Source: Chrysophaeum taylorii
Taxonomy: Eukaryota; Sar; Pelagophyceae; Pelagomonadales; Pelagomonadaceae
Reading direction: 5' to 3'
Length of the DNA stretch: 41,559 nt
Assembly (NCBI GenBank): GCA_029834535.1
Contig: JAQMWT010000501.1
Location: 1 to 41,559, forward strand
Below are positions 1 to 9,862 of this stretch, piece by piece. Below the pieces are notes generated by a model, which saw only the letters and a list, made by a program, of their open reading frames with translations, did no database searches and was not told where the DNA came from. The position numbers and the translations under genes are program-made. How positions within the stretch are numbered: the first letter of the stretch is position 1; each line of letters begins with the position of its first letter.

Positions 1-657
1 GACCGGGCTACTTATCAAGTTGATCGTCTTCGCCACCTGTATGGTAAATTACAGGAAGCGAATCCCAATCCTTCCACCGACTCTAAAATGGTACAGGAGG
101 AAATGAAAAGCTTATGAGTACCCTCTGGACAACCGCTTCTCAAGCTTCGACACAGTCCTTAGATCCTGATGAAGCCACCCAAGTTCATCTCTACTTATCT
201 CGAGTTGATACTATGTCCAATACCATATCGAACCTCTTGGAAGCCGATAAGGAATCTCTTGTTTCAGAAGAAAAGTATCAAACTGAAACATCTGCTCCTG
301 AAGCGTCCCCCAGTGATGCGGAGCAGAGGGGACTACTGATACAGAGAAATGTTCCACACTTTCCTGTCCATTGAAGATGATGAAATCGATAACATCCCTC
401 AGCCGCTACAGCACATAAATGCTAAAGCTCAGAATGCTATTGTTCGTCGTCAAGCTCGGGAAACTTCTTCGCACTCTGAGCTCCCCAGTAATTTAACCAA
501 TGAAGATAATGAAGATGGTACAGATCCCCCTGTGTTGCTACCAAAATTAAATACTGGTTTTACACTCGTCGTTGTGCCTTCCGAACAAACGCAAAGTTTC
601 ATGACACAGTACGTTTGGTCAAAGCTCAACACATGCCTGTTATGCAACAATGCTTAA
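1..657 (+). pseudogene. E1 gag-pol linker relic
   Basis: Low-complexity, Ser/Thr/Glu-rich polypeptide spread over at least two frames (114-374 and 349-657). The first 40 codons of the window (DRATYQVDRLRHLYG) resemble the ORF that follows gag in E2 (DRTNHTLNTLREQC), which fixes this as the segment between gag and protease. It has no catalytic motif. A stop interrupts the frame near 117. At 306-332 the segment holds a purine-rich DNA motif that recurs at 4117-4144. Confidence 0.6.
306..332 (+). repeat. E1 purine-rich cassette, copy 1 (ends CAGAGGGGA)
   Basis: The DNA CCCCAGTGATGCGGAGCAGA followed by GGGGA recurs with few changes at 4117-4144. Related CAGAGGGG(G)(A/G) tracts lie at 4554-4563 and 4171-4180 in E1 and at 38834, 38861 and 39237 in E2. 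In frame the motif encodes [DA]xQRG. It may be an internal polypurine tract or a polyprotein cleavage site; neither is proven. Confidence 0.45.
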
Positions 658-1354
658 ACTGTACAACGAGTACAATTTGCCGCTAATGACTACGCCAGGA
701 TATGCTGACACATGTGCTTCTCAACATGTAATTAACTTTAAACGTTATGCTGATCCTATCCACATCGTAAAGCTACCCGAGTCCTTATCACCTGCTATCC
801 AGACTGCTACGGATACGCAGAGAATCACACATGCTATGATTATAAGGACCGTCATTCCCGCTCTCCCAAAGCATCCAAATGTGGGATATGTAAAGCTAGA
901 CGTTGCGCTTTTTCTACCCAAGCAAAACGACCATAACGATCCCGATCTGCACATCATCAGTATGACTCAATGGGGAGAAGATAAACTTGGTATACACCTT
1001 TATGGAGTTGAATTTAAAGGACAATCATCTATCCAGAGTAAAATTGATGATAATGTCAAGATTACTTTGTTTAGACTCAGTAACCTGTTGCCAACTCTAC
1101 CAATTTACTCGCTACAACAAGCAAAAGCGCGTAAATGGAACTTCGCTCACTACAGTTCAGACTATGTGCTTTTAATGAACAACGCGAAATGCTCAAACTA
1201 TATTCCACCCTCATGGAACGTAATTTACGTCCCATGGCTTAAAACCATCCTGGAGTCAATGCATTCGCAGCTGCCTTATACGCAAGCATTTCCCACCTCC
1301 TGTATGACGCAAGGTTACAACACGTTTGCTCCACACAGTAACTTCATCTCCTAG
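650..1354 (+). pseudogene. E1 retropepsin-like aspartic protease domain
   Basis: The protease of a copia element cleaves the Gag-Pol polyprotein. Here the active-site triad reads DTCAS (Asp codon at 707-709) where the family normally has D[TS]GA[TS]. E2 has DSCAT at the same place, so the Gly-to-Cys change is shared and not a random mutation of one copy. Downstream blocks (IQTATDTQR, HPNVGYVKLD) align with E2 (IQTATGQQR, HPQIGYVKID). The frame ends at a stop just before the methyltransferase, which continues in another frame. Identification rests on position in pol and on the triad. Confidence 0.65.
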
Positions 1355-2773
1355 CCCACGAATACCTACAGTAACTTTACTTTGCTCTGGGATGTCCACT
1401 CCTGCATTCTTGGCTTGCGCTTCTAATGACTTGCAAATCAACATCAACGTTAAAGTTCTTGTTGAGAGCGACGACAATATCACGCACATGCTACGAAGCC
1501 ACACTCCGCATCATACGAAGATCATATACGAGTTGCTAATCTCATCTTCTCAACGATGCACTATACGGTGGACATATGTGACCGATTTCCATGCTATTTA
1601 TGTGGAGATTATCAAGCCAGAGAAAGATGGATCCTCGTCGCACGCAAATATAACACCGGCCCTCTTGATCTGCTTTCATGGCCTAATAAACGAGTCACTT
1701 CCTTTCTGGATATTGCAGACCACGCTAATCCATCAGTCGCAAGTTAATAGTCGACGTCTTCCTTCGTCTGCACTCTAATAAAACAGTCGAACATCCCAGT
1801 CAAGATGAAATGGAGGGCATTTCTAACTTTCGCCTGGGATTCTTGACTAATTCAAGAAAACCACTTGCTTGCATGAGATCCCCTATTGAACTCAAAGCTT
1901 TTGTGCTCCTCTATAATATTATGGGACGATTATTCCCTAAATCCATCACATTACCTGTGTCCTTTCGTATTACAACTATCGAATCTAACCAACCATCTCA
2001 CAGGTTATTCTTAAATAAATCCTCTACTTCATCCATCATTTACATCACTGGTGGAAGACATACAGGCGGAGACATAACAGTTTCTAACTCTTCTTCTAAA
2101 TACCAGGCACACATAAATGCTTTGGCGAAACCTACGCCCTTTAACACGATGCCGGAATCGATAAGACTGCTTCTCTCGAACCAGTTACCGGTTTTCTTTG
2201 GCTTTGCCAAGCATACCATCATAATGAAAATCAAGACACGTCGTCTAGTACAAGCACTGGTTTCCTATACCTCTCCTGTATTTCACGATTCTTTGTCTTC
2301 TACCCTCAGGAAAATCGTCTTGAATTTATCGACAAAATATTTGCTTTAAGTGACATGCATTTGTCCCAAAGCAGATATTTGGGCTTTATAACATCAAGCG
2401 ATAGGAAGATGGGTGCCAAAGTTCACTCTATATATACTCCCACTCCTACCATTCGTGGATTTGCTAATATGCTGGTGTACGATCCACGACTCGATCGCAT
2501 TCGACACTACTCAACTCGCGAATTGGCACGCGCCAATAACTTCACAGCGTACCAAATCAACTTTTGTCTTTGTCCCCTGACCTATGCTGTGATATCATCG
2601 CAAATGCTATTCCAGCTGGAACATATCATACAATTTATAAACATTTGTGTCAGCTTGTTTATGACTTGCGTATATTAACGCTATCACCATCGTTTGACCC
2701 TGATCACGCTTCTCTAACCAAAAATATAGGTCAACCTTCTTCACAAATATATTCCCAACAGATACATCTTTAA
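1350..2773 (+). pseudogene. E1 C5 cytosine methyltransferase domain, internally deleted
   Basis: Motif I is clear at about 1379-1480 (LLCSGMSTPAFLA, then VKVLVESDD), as in LCSGxGTPxL of C5-MTases. After MLRSHTP the text jumps to the equivalent of E2 residues around 127, so about 250 bp containing motif IV (catalytic Cys) and motif VI is missing. Motif VIII follows in another frame near 1593-1640 (CGDYQARERWILVAR). The target-recognition region (1810-2349) aligns with E2 through TNQPSHRL versus SNQPSHRL and ITGGRHTGGD versus LTGGHHSDGN. Motif IX/X is at about 2430-2640, with STRELARANN and then CCDIIANAIPAGTY. At least three frame changes occur. Loss of motif IV means no activity. Confidence 0.75.
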
Positions 2774-2929
2774 CATTACACCAGAGTTCCATTACTATTA
2801 CATTCCAATTCTACTATTTTCTACAAAAAATCACATTTCCAATAAAAACTCTTATGTTGTGATACTATCACTTCTAACCACGAACTTCCTTCTTTCATAC
2901 TGATTCAGTAGCTCATGCTTTCCTCTAAC

Positions 2930-4060
2930 ATCCTATCCGCAGATATGTCATCTCCTACTAAAGAAAACAAATACCCCTCATAACGCCAAGACAGCTCCAT
3001 GAGAAGCATGCGCCCTTCGATAAGAAAGTCCATGCCAGGGGCACCCTTGCATTTCGAGATGCGCAACAACGAGCTACCAATTTTCAACATTCACCATTCC
3101 AGTGATTCTCAAGCCATAAAGCTGTTCAGGTTATTGCCAGTCCTGGACACCACCCATCTGACGTACCCTACCGTAAGTTCTGTGTGGATTGTACGATTCA
3201 TAAAAACGCTTTCATCCACACCACCTTATCAAGCAACCATCATTCGAAAAATTTTTCAACCTGGTGAAGCTTGGGCATGTGACGGTGGTTACGTCTCTGT
3301 GCTCTCGGAATGGGGATCCTTTCGACATATCATTGTTTTCTGTCTCATTTCTAAATTTCTGTTAGTGTACTTTTGTCGTAGCACTAACTCCAGCGAATTT
3401 TGTAACGCCCTTGAGTTTGTCCGCAATTTTTGCTCTACTTATGTTCATGTACAACTAAAACAAATCTATTGTGATTCCTTTAAACCCTATTTATCTCAGC
3501 ATGTTACAACCCCTTCCGCGTGGAACATGGTATTAATATGTCCGCGTTCCCCCCTTACTTACATGTCTTTAATCATGAAGTCGAAGCCGCTGTTGGTCAC
3601 ATAGCCACTGCCGCGTCTACACGACTCCGGCATATGCTTAATGTATCCTATAAAGGTCACCCCCTAACAGATCCGGCACCACACTACCCGTGGGCTGTTA
3701 TACATGCTATCATCAATCGTATCATCATCTAATCTCCTCCTAACGTTTCCCTCGAACGTATTTACAATAAAGTCCTAAGCCCCCAACAAGTTTTGTTAGA
3801 CCAATGTAATGTTCCCCAACAAGACTACCTCAAACCTTTTGGTTCTGTTTGTTATTTGCATTTGGAACCTAACGAATTTCATAAATATGAACCCCGATGC
3901 CGTCCCTACATCTACTTATGCGGTGCTAACGTTATAAACCCTTTAATAACACCCCATGTTAATCATTTAGCCGATGTTGTCCTTAATCCTGAAAACGGTC
4001 AAGTCCGTGTTTCCTCTAAACTGACTTTTCCTCATCTTATTTCTAAATCTCCTCCTGATT
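2930..4060 (+). pseudogene. E1 integrase
   Basis: Zinc-finger end near 3165-3210 (CVDCTIH), then the catalytic core. First Asp in WACDGGYVSV (about 3280), second in YCDSFKPYLSQ (about 3470), and Glu in NHEVEAAVGH (about 3575) after a frame change. These align with WACDGGYVTI, YSDAFKPYFSQ and NFEVESAIGF of E2. A DDE integrase inserts the cDNA into the genome. The C-terminal part (3793-4060) holds LNPENGQVRVSSKL, shared with E2. Broken by frameshifts near 3520 and 3735-3790. Confidence 0.8.
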
Positions 4061-6022
4061 ATGAACAGCATCCACCTCCCGCACCTTCACCCGACATTCC
4101 CTTCTCTGTTCACAGCACCCCCAATGATGCGGCGCAGAGGGGGAATGCTATGCCTACCGACACTGACCATGAGAGGGGGACTTCTTCTCATCTCCATGCT
4201 CCCTCCCGCTCCCGCATGTGCTCCAGCTGCTCCTGCACCCGCTACTTCCGCCACCACACCTACATCTGAAGTGTCTTCCGACACTCTGCCACTTTTACCA
4301 TCTTATCGGTCTCTCTATTCCCAGGATGTCCTCCGTCTCACCCGTGGTCCTCATCACCCTCAGCCTCGTCGCAAAACCAATCTCAAGGATGTTCTTACTC
4401 GTATTGCTTCGCCTACTGTTGCCGCTTATAAACAAGCCGGTGGTACGCTTGCCGACTTCAAGTATGACCTCTCCAAGCAGTACATAACATTCTGCGACCC
4501 CACCCTCCACTCCCTTCATATCGCTCATGGCATCCACTGGACGGCTATACCTCCAGAGGGGGAATTTACACCATCCCTTCATCACCATGTGCACCAAGCG
4601 ATTTCACAGTCCTCTTCAGTTATGTGTCGGAGCCATAGCCACCCATCGCCTGATGCTCCCCATGTTCACTTCTGCGACGACGTCAACCTTGCAGACTTTC
4701 ACCTTCCTCAAGCTCTCGTTCATTTAATTTCTGAACATGCTCACGCCTTTCAAGTTCCTCCCGCTCAATATGCTTATGCTTTGTTCACGCCCCACTCCAT
4801 TTTGGATCATAATGACGCTTCTTATGGTGCTTCCGAGCCTCATCTCTCCGCCATCGAAGACTATATCACCGTGCAATCGCATTACATTGAAGCCCACCTT
4901 GGTGATGCTCCTCTACTAGTCGTTCAACTCGTCGAAGATCCCGATCACGCTCATCTGCCCGATAATGTCGCTTCTTACGCAATTACTCATCTGACGACGA
5001 CTCATGACCCCAGCACGGTTGGTTCGGACGAATACAAGATTCAAGCCAAAGATATCAAAATTGATGAATATGAGTTGAACTGCCTCAAAGGTCTCTCAGA
5101 CGCTGATCGCAAAGCTTATGTTGCTGCCATCTCCAAAGAGATTTTTGACATTGTTAAGTTTGGCTGCTTTAAACTAGCGCTGCCAATGGTCAACTCAAAG
5201 CCTATTGACACCCGTCTCGTCCTACGTATAAAAACCAACGCTGCTGGTCAGTACATTAAACATAAAGCACGCCTGGTACTACGAGGATTCTTAGCCTCTC
5301 TGGGCACCGATTTCTTCAACACATTCAGCCCTATGGCACAGCTTACCGGCATCCGTTGTGTTTTGGCGCTAGCAGCTCATCTGCGACTTCCCGTCTATCA
5401 TGTCGACGTCCCTAACGCTTTTGTTCAAGCTCCCATCGATTCGCATGTCTATGTTAAACTGCCACAAGGCATTTACCTTCTCGATCCCGAAGATACTAAA
5501 TACCAAGGCCGCCGTCTCCCAAAGCTACTTAAATCTCTCTATGGATTGCGTCAGAGCCCTGCCCTTTGGAATCAAACCATAAACGGCTTTGATTCATTAG
5601 GCTACACACGATTTCGAACAGACACATGCATTTACGCTAAAGTCCAAGCTGACGCTACATTTCTAATTTGCACGCTCTCAGTAGACGACGTCGTCATTAC
5701 TTGTACTTCGGAAACTCTACGTCGTGAGTTCCAGCAAGCCCTGAAAAAGGAATACTCAGTCGACACCTTCGAGGAAGTCCATACTCTAGGCATGCGCATA
5801 ACGCGTACAACAGATGGCTCTATATCACTGGACTGTCAGGCTAAACTTGACGCATTGTTCGAAGAGTACCCCATTTTAATGCAGTTACGTCCCACTTCTA
5901 CACCGATGTCACCATCAACCACGTATAAAACTGGAGAGCCATCTTCTGATATGGACAAGTTCATCCTTCATACCTTCTACGCTACTCGGCAAGCTCACTT
6001 TTGTTCAAGCCTGTCGCCCTGA
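4061..6022 (+). pseudogene. E1 reverse transcriptase (RVT_2 type)
   Basis: Copies element RNA into DNA. After a Pro/Ser-rich linker the RT domain starts near 5040. Recognisable blocks are KHKARLVLRGFLASLG, FSPMAQLTGIR, HVDVPNAFVQAPID, KSLYGLRQSPALW and the catalytic LSVDDVVIT (Asp-Asp codons at 5684-5689). The usual copia box is YVDD; here Tyr is Ser, as in E2 and E3. The frame is open for 653 codons, the best preserved part of E1. Near 5990 it runs out of frame and ends at 6022, while RNase H continues in another frame. Note a lost codon or two around TLGMR compared with TLLGMR in E2. Confidence 0.9.
4117..4144 (+). repeat. E1 purine-rich cassette, copy 2 (ends CAGAGGGGGA)
   Basis: Second copy of the cassette at 306-332, here in the integrase-RT linker and coding for NDAAQRGNA. 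The same linker holds GAGAGGGGGA at 4171-4180. See the finding on repeated purine tracts. Confidence 0.45.
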
Positions 6023-6848
6023 TTTATCCCAAAGCCTTAGTCGTTGCTCTCGAGGAATGCATAATCCAGCATTTCTGCATGTTCAAGTACTAACAGGAAC
6101 GCTCCGCTACTTGCGCAAGCCCGAAAATCGTAATCTTCGCCTCTGGTACTACTCTGGTTCTTCCGCTCTAATGGACCATCTTCGACTTCTTATCGGTAAT
6201 CGTACTGACATGGCCACCATGTTGGACTACACTAAAGAACAAGTTAATTCAGGTAATTTTGATCCACTGGTCGCATTCGTTGATGCCGATAATGCACCTT
6301 CTTATGAACAAGACCGCAAATCTACAACCGGCTACGCTATCTTTTTGTTTGGTTCTCTCATCACTTGGAAGTCTAAGCTACAGCCTATTACAGCTACTTC
6401 TACGCATGAGAGTGAACTTATCGCCCTCAATATGTGTGCCGATGATGTGGTTTGGTTACGCAAATTGCTAACGGAAATGGCATTCGTTATAAATCCTCAC
6501 TTCTATCTCCGCCAACCTTCAGGGAAAGATCTGCTACTAGATTATGATGCTCACGACAATCCCCTCCCATCGGACATGTCGTTCATACGTAACAGTCCTA
6601 TACTTGGAGATTCGGCCTCTGCTATTCATCTATCAAATAACCCCGACAGCGCGACTAAGGCTAAAGCTATCAGCACACGCTGGTTCCGTATACGCGACTA
6701 CGTACAGTTAAAACGAATACGCCTACATCATGTTTCCGGTACCCATAATATCGCCGATGGATTTACCAAACCCTTTGGAGCTCCACTCTTCAGCAGATTT
6801 CGCACGTTACTCGGCTTACAACAACCCATAGCTCAACAAGATGGTTAA
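6023..6848 (+). pseudogene. E1 RNase H domain
   Basis: Degrades the RNA strand during reverse transcription. The connection segment is SRGMHNPAFLHVQ and RYLRKPENRNLRLW. The acidic residues lie in AFVDADNA (Asp), STHESELIAL (Glu) and ILGDSASAIH (Asp). The copia-typical C-terminal motif IADGFTKPFG is at about 6754. The frame 6057-6848 is open to its natural stop; only the join to RT at about 6000-6057 is shifted. Confidence 0.88.
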
Positions 6849-6926
6849 TCATTACCCTCCATTATGTCCGAAATGACTTTAAACTAACCCTGCTATGCAC
6901 AGGATACTGGCTTGCTAAAATGTGAA

Positions 6927-8963
6927 ATGCTACATAATTGTGATGTGGAGATTCCTCTCATGATGAATCCCACTAAAAACAAAGATGCTGCGAGCCGACG
7001 CCACTCTACCATGAACCGTGGTCGCGGTGGTGGTATACTGTCACTGTCTCCACCTTTTAATGCTCTAACTCCAAGCGTTGCACCGACTAGTTCCCCTAAT
7101 CGGAAACATCAAACCTATTTGTCGGTGGCGCAAGGACATCAATCTACGCCCGTGACGCCCAAGGCGCCCATGGCAGCTGCCCAACAACAGTCTAAATCGC
7201 AAGCAGCAAAGTCTGAGTATTTCCTGCTCAAACACTGTAAATTTGACGTATTAGCGATGATGTCCGGGAACGTTACTGCTCTTGGTTCATCACCACCCAA
7301 CTTTCTTATTCCGCAACACAAGGACCCCCAGTGCTGGCTTAAGTCTTTGCAGCAGCTGCTTACGGAAGCACAACAGACAGAGTTTGTAGACAATGTCCAA
7401 TATCTCAGCTCTATGTTGTGTATCAAGACTAAGCGTATCCGAAACGCCCCGCTATATCTCCTAACGAGGGAATACGTCTTCATCGCTTCCCACCCATTAA
7501 AGGGTTGTCAAAGTACGTGACGTGTACAATGTGCTACAATAAAACTGATATGCCAGGCACACCAGTCGTGCTCATCATATGAAGATGAACTCAAAACTGA
7601 CAGGATTCGCCAAATTATTGAGGATCATCTCGCGTCTGAGCAACATGCATCGCACTGCTTTGACGTACCACGCCCTTTCTTTTAGTTGATTTGTATGCTG
7701 TGCGATCGGTCACACCATGGGATAGCCTTAATTCGCAATAGTCAGCAGCCATTCCAACTGTCTTGTTTTGATGATCCGGCTGCTCACACCAGAGCTATAA
7801 TCTTCCGCCTTGGAAAGTCAATTGCTATTAATAAGCAGCTCAAAGAGGCAATCATGCAGACTGCAACATCCCTTAAAGTTGATGCCTCTAAAATCATTGT
7901 TAACCTTGACGATAGCACCATGCTTTTACTTCAGTGGCCCTTTATCTCGAGTGTAAATCTTGAGATTCTTGTAGCAGCTTGGGCTTTGTTACATTCTGTT
8001 GAAGATAAAGTATGTGTAGTAACCAACCCGGATGAACTGCTTAACGTGCTTGTCGAACGCTTCGTTAATGATGTTTCCCACCAATTTAACGCAATCTCCT
8101 CCGAAACGTTACCGCCAATGCTTAATTATTTTCGTCAACTATCACCTGTACTGCAAACTGCCTTTAAAAATGTGCTAATCCAGGTTGGCTACCCTTCGGA
8201 CATAATTGATGTCTTTTCAGACGATACTTCTTCTGAAGATGTTTCACCAGCGCCGATCGACAATCCACCCGCTGAACCCACGCCAGATAAAGCTAACGAC
8301 GATATGGCTGAATCTTTACATCAATTAAAAGAAGAGGCTCGGTCTTTATCCTTACGTCTCACTAATACCGAACAGCAATTGATGGCGCGAGATCAACAAA
8401 TATCGCTTGCATTAACATCTCTCACACAGCTACAAGAGACATACGAAAATTTAAACACTCAAGTGATTGAGAACATCAAGCATGTGTCTCTATTAGACAA
8501 CATCCTGTCAAGTCTTCAGATGCATCAGGACACCATAATCCTGTCCTCTGCTGTATTTGTCCATATCATTTCTCGGTCACTTATCTCATCTATTGGACAG
8601 CTCCCTCCAGATACGTATAATGAGGCTCAGCAAGTTCAAATCGACGCAGCAGCTCATCACCTCCACACAGCTATGCCTGATGCAAATGATCGTGTTATTC
8701 CTGCATTGGATCTACACGCTCTTACACCCGATGCTGCTATGCCTTTCCTTTCGTCTGTCATATCACCCTTGGTCACTTTGAGTGATGCAATGACTACGCA
8801 CAATACTAACACTACTAACGACCTACCCTCTGATGTTCATAATTCGTCTTCTCCAGAGTTAAAGGAACTGGACGATAATAGCGAAGATGAATTGGACCAT
8901 ACATCTGATGAGGATACTGATACAGCTTCTTTGCGTAACATTACAACGCGCTCGACATCATAA
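6927..8963 (+). pseudogene. Extra ORF downstream of E1 RNase H, unknown function, two in-frame stops
   Basis: One continuous reading frame of about 680 codons, interrupted by TGA at 7518-7520 and TAG at 7683-7685. Both flanking parts stay in the same frame, so this was a single protein. I do not recognise it. The N-terminal 60 residues are basic and Ser/Pro-rich. The middle has hydrophobic helices. A heptad-like Leu/Gln region (about 8305-8490, ESLHQLKEEARSLSLRL) suggests a coiled coil, and the C-terminus is acidic (ELDDNSEDELDHTSDED). No zinc knuckle, signal peptide or convincing membrane anchor was seen, so an env role is not supported. It may be a third ORF of E1 or a Gag of a neighbouring element. 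The first ATG in frame is at 6927. Confidence 0.6.
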
Positions 8964-9539
8964 TTAATTTGTCCTGTTCTGTTGTTGTTTGTTCCATTGT
9001 CCACTGTTTTCATGTATATTGCACAAGTTCCGCCTCAAGAACGTCTGAAATGCACAAACCGTTTCCACACGTTGAGGGGGTCCAGAGAGCTACACTATTA
9101 TGTGTGCGACACTGGAACATTTTTACACCTATCTCTACACGAGGGTTTTCTCTCCGTAATACGGCATTCCCTCTTTCTTTCCTTCCTTACCTTTCCGCCC
9201 TTTTTATTTCATGACTATGAAGAACCCAGTCTGAAGCTCTTTTCCAACATGGAGTAGGCCTCCAGGTGCGTACCGTCGGGTACGGGGTTTTCTGTTTAAT
9301 TAACAGAGACTTCGTTCCCCGTTGTCAGTGTAAACGCTTCTATGGGACCTAATGTCCTTAAGGAGTTAGGGCCTAAATCCCTACCTTGTGTAGTAGCATG
9401 TGACAAGCGGAATAGTCTGTACACGCCTAAGTCTGGACGCAGTCTCTACCATGTACCCGGAGAGGGTCAAATCTCTCCAGTCATATCAATTTACGAGAAT
9501 TTCGCATTCGTGACTACCAAGCTAATTCGATCATTAGAC
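8964..9539 (+). other. Noncoding spacer, possible LTR remnant
   Basis: No convincing coding sequence. A purine tract (TTGAGGGGG, 9072-9080) could be the plus-strand primer of E1, which would place its 3' LTR just downstream, but I found no paired copy to prove it. A short perfect hairpin-like stretch GTACCGTCGGGTAC lies near 9271, followed by a T-run. Confidence 0.3.
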
Positions 9540-9808
9540 CTCTCTGGTGTCCTACTCACTACCAAGTTGCTGATCATTGTTCGAAGCTCCTACCACGTAA
9601 TTTATTTCACAAGTTCAAAAACGCCTACGTGTTCACTCAACCTCCTCCTCACCGCCATCTCATCAAGTTACTCTTTCAGCTACTCTTCCACCGTACGACT
9701 CTGTCCAGAACACTCTCTATGTTCTTGTCGATGGTATGAGGCTTCCTGCTTTGTTTGATCCAGATTTCGCTCACCGAGTTCAACCTGCTGTGAGGGCGTA
9801 GAGATAGA
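9540..9808 (+). pseudogene. E3 upstream coding relic, possible protease
   Basis: Coding-like text over two frames: LFHKFKNAYVFTQ near 9600 and then LPALFDPDFAHRV near 9745-9780, ending at a stop near 9800. Position ahead of the methyltransferase and the block LPALFD resemble the region around a retropepsin active site, with the Gly-containing triad replaced by DPD. This is a weak inference. No gag was found for E3. Confidence 0.3.
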
Positions 9809-9862
9809 AAAAATTGAATTAGGGTTAGTACCCCCTATTCTAGGGTTAATTCCCTTAACTTT

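Larger units (their letters stand above)
1..8963 (+). mobile_element. E1: Ty1/copia-type LTR retrotransposon with embedded C5-MTase, 5' end outside window, decayed
   Basis: Domain order read on the + strand is gag-pol linker, aspartic protease, C5-MTase-like domain, integrase, reverse transcriptase, RNase H, then an extra ORF. Integrase ahead of RT is the Ty1/copia order. The start of the window aligns with E2 just after its gag stop, so gag and the 5' LTR lie outside. The frame changes at least eight times and one internal deletion is present, so the copy is dead. Base composition is AT-richer than E3 and the host genes. I could not place a 3' LTR. The downstream ORF (6927-8963) is assigned to E1 by position and composition only and might belong to another element. 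Confidence 0.85.

Noticed and set aside
6927..8963. env-like glycoprotein
   Set aside because: No signal peptide, no membrane anchor and no Cys pattern; the C-terminus is acidic and soluble-looking.
9820..9860. Telomere-like TTAGGG motifs (GAATTAGGGTTAGTA and CTAGGGTTAATT)
   Set aside because: Only isolated motifs, not a tandem array; also TAACCCTAA near 17587. Not enough to claim an interstitial telomere.
8964..9862. A defined pair of LTRs for E1 or E3
   Set aside because: A purine tract is present at 9072-9080, but no repeated TG...CA sequence could be matched by eye, so no LTR was called.
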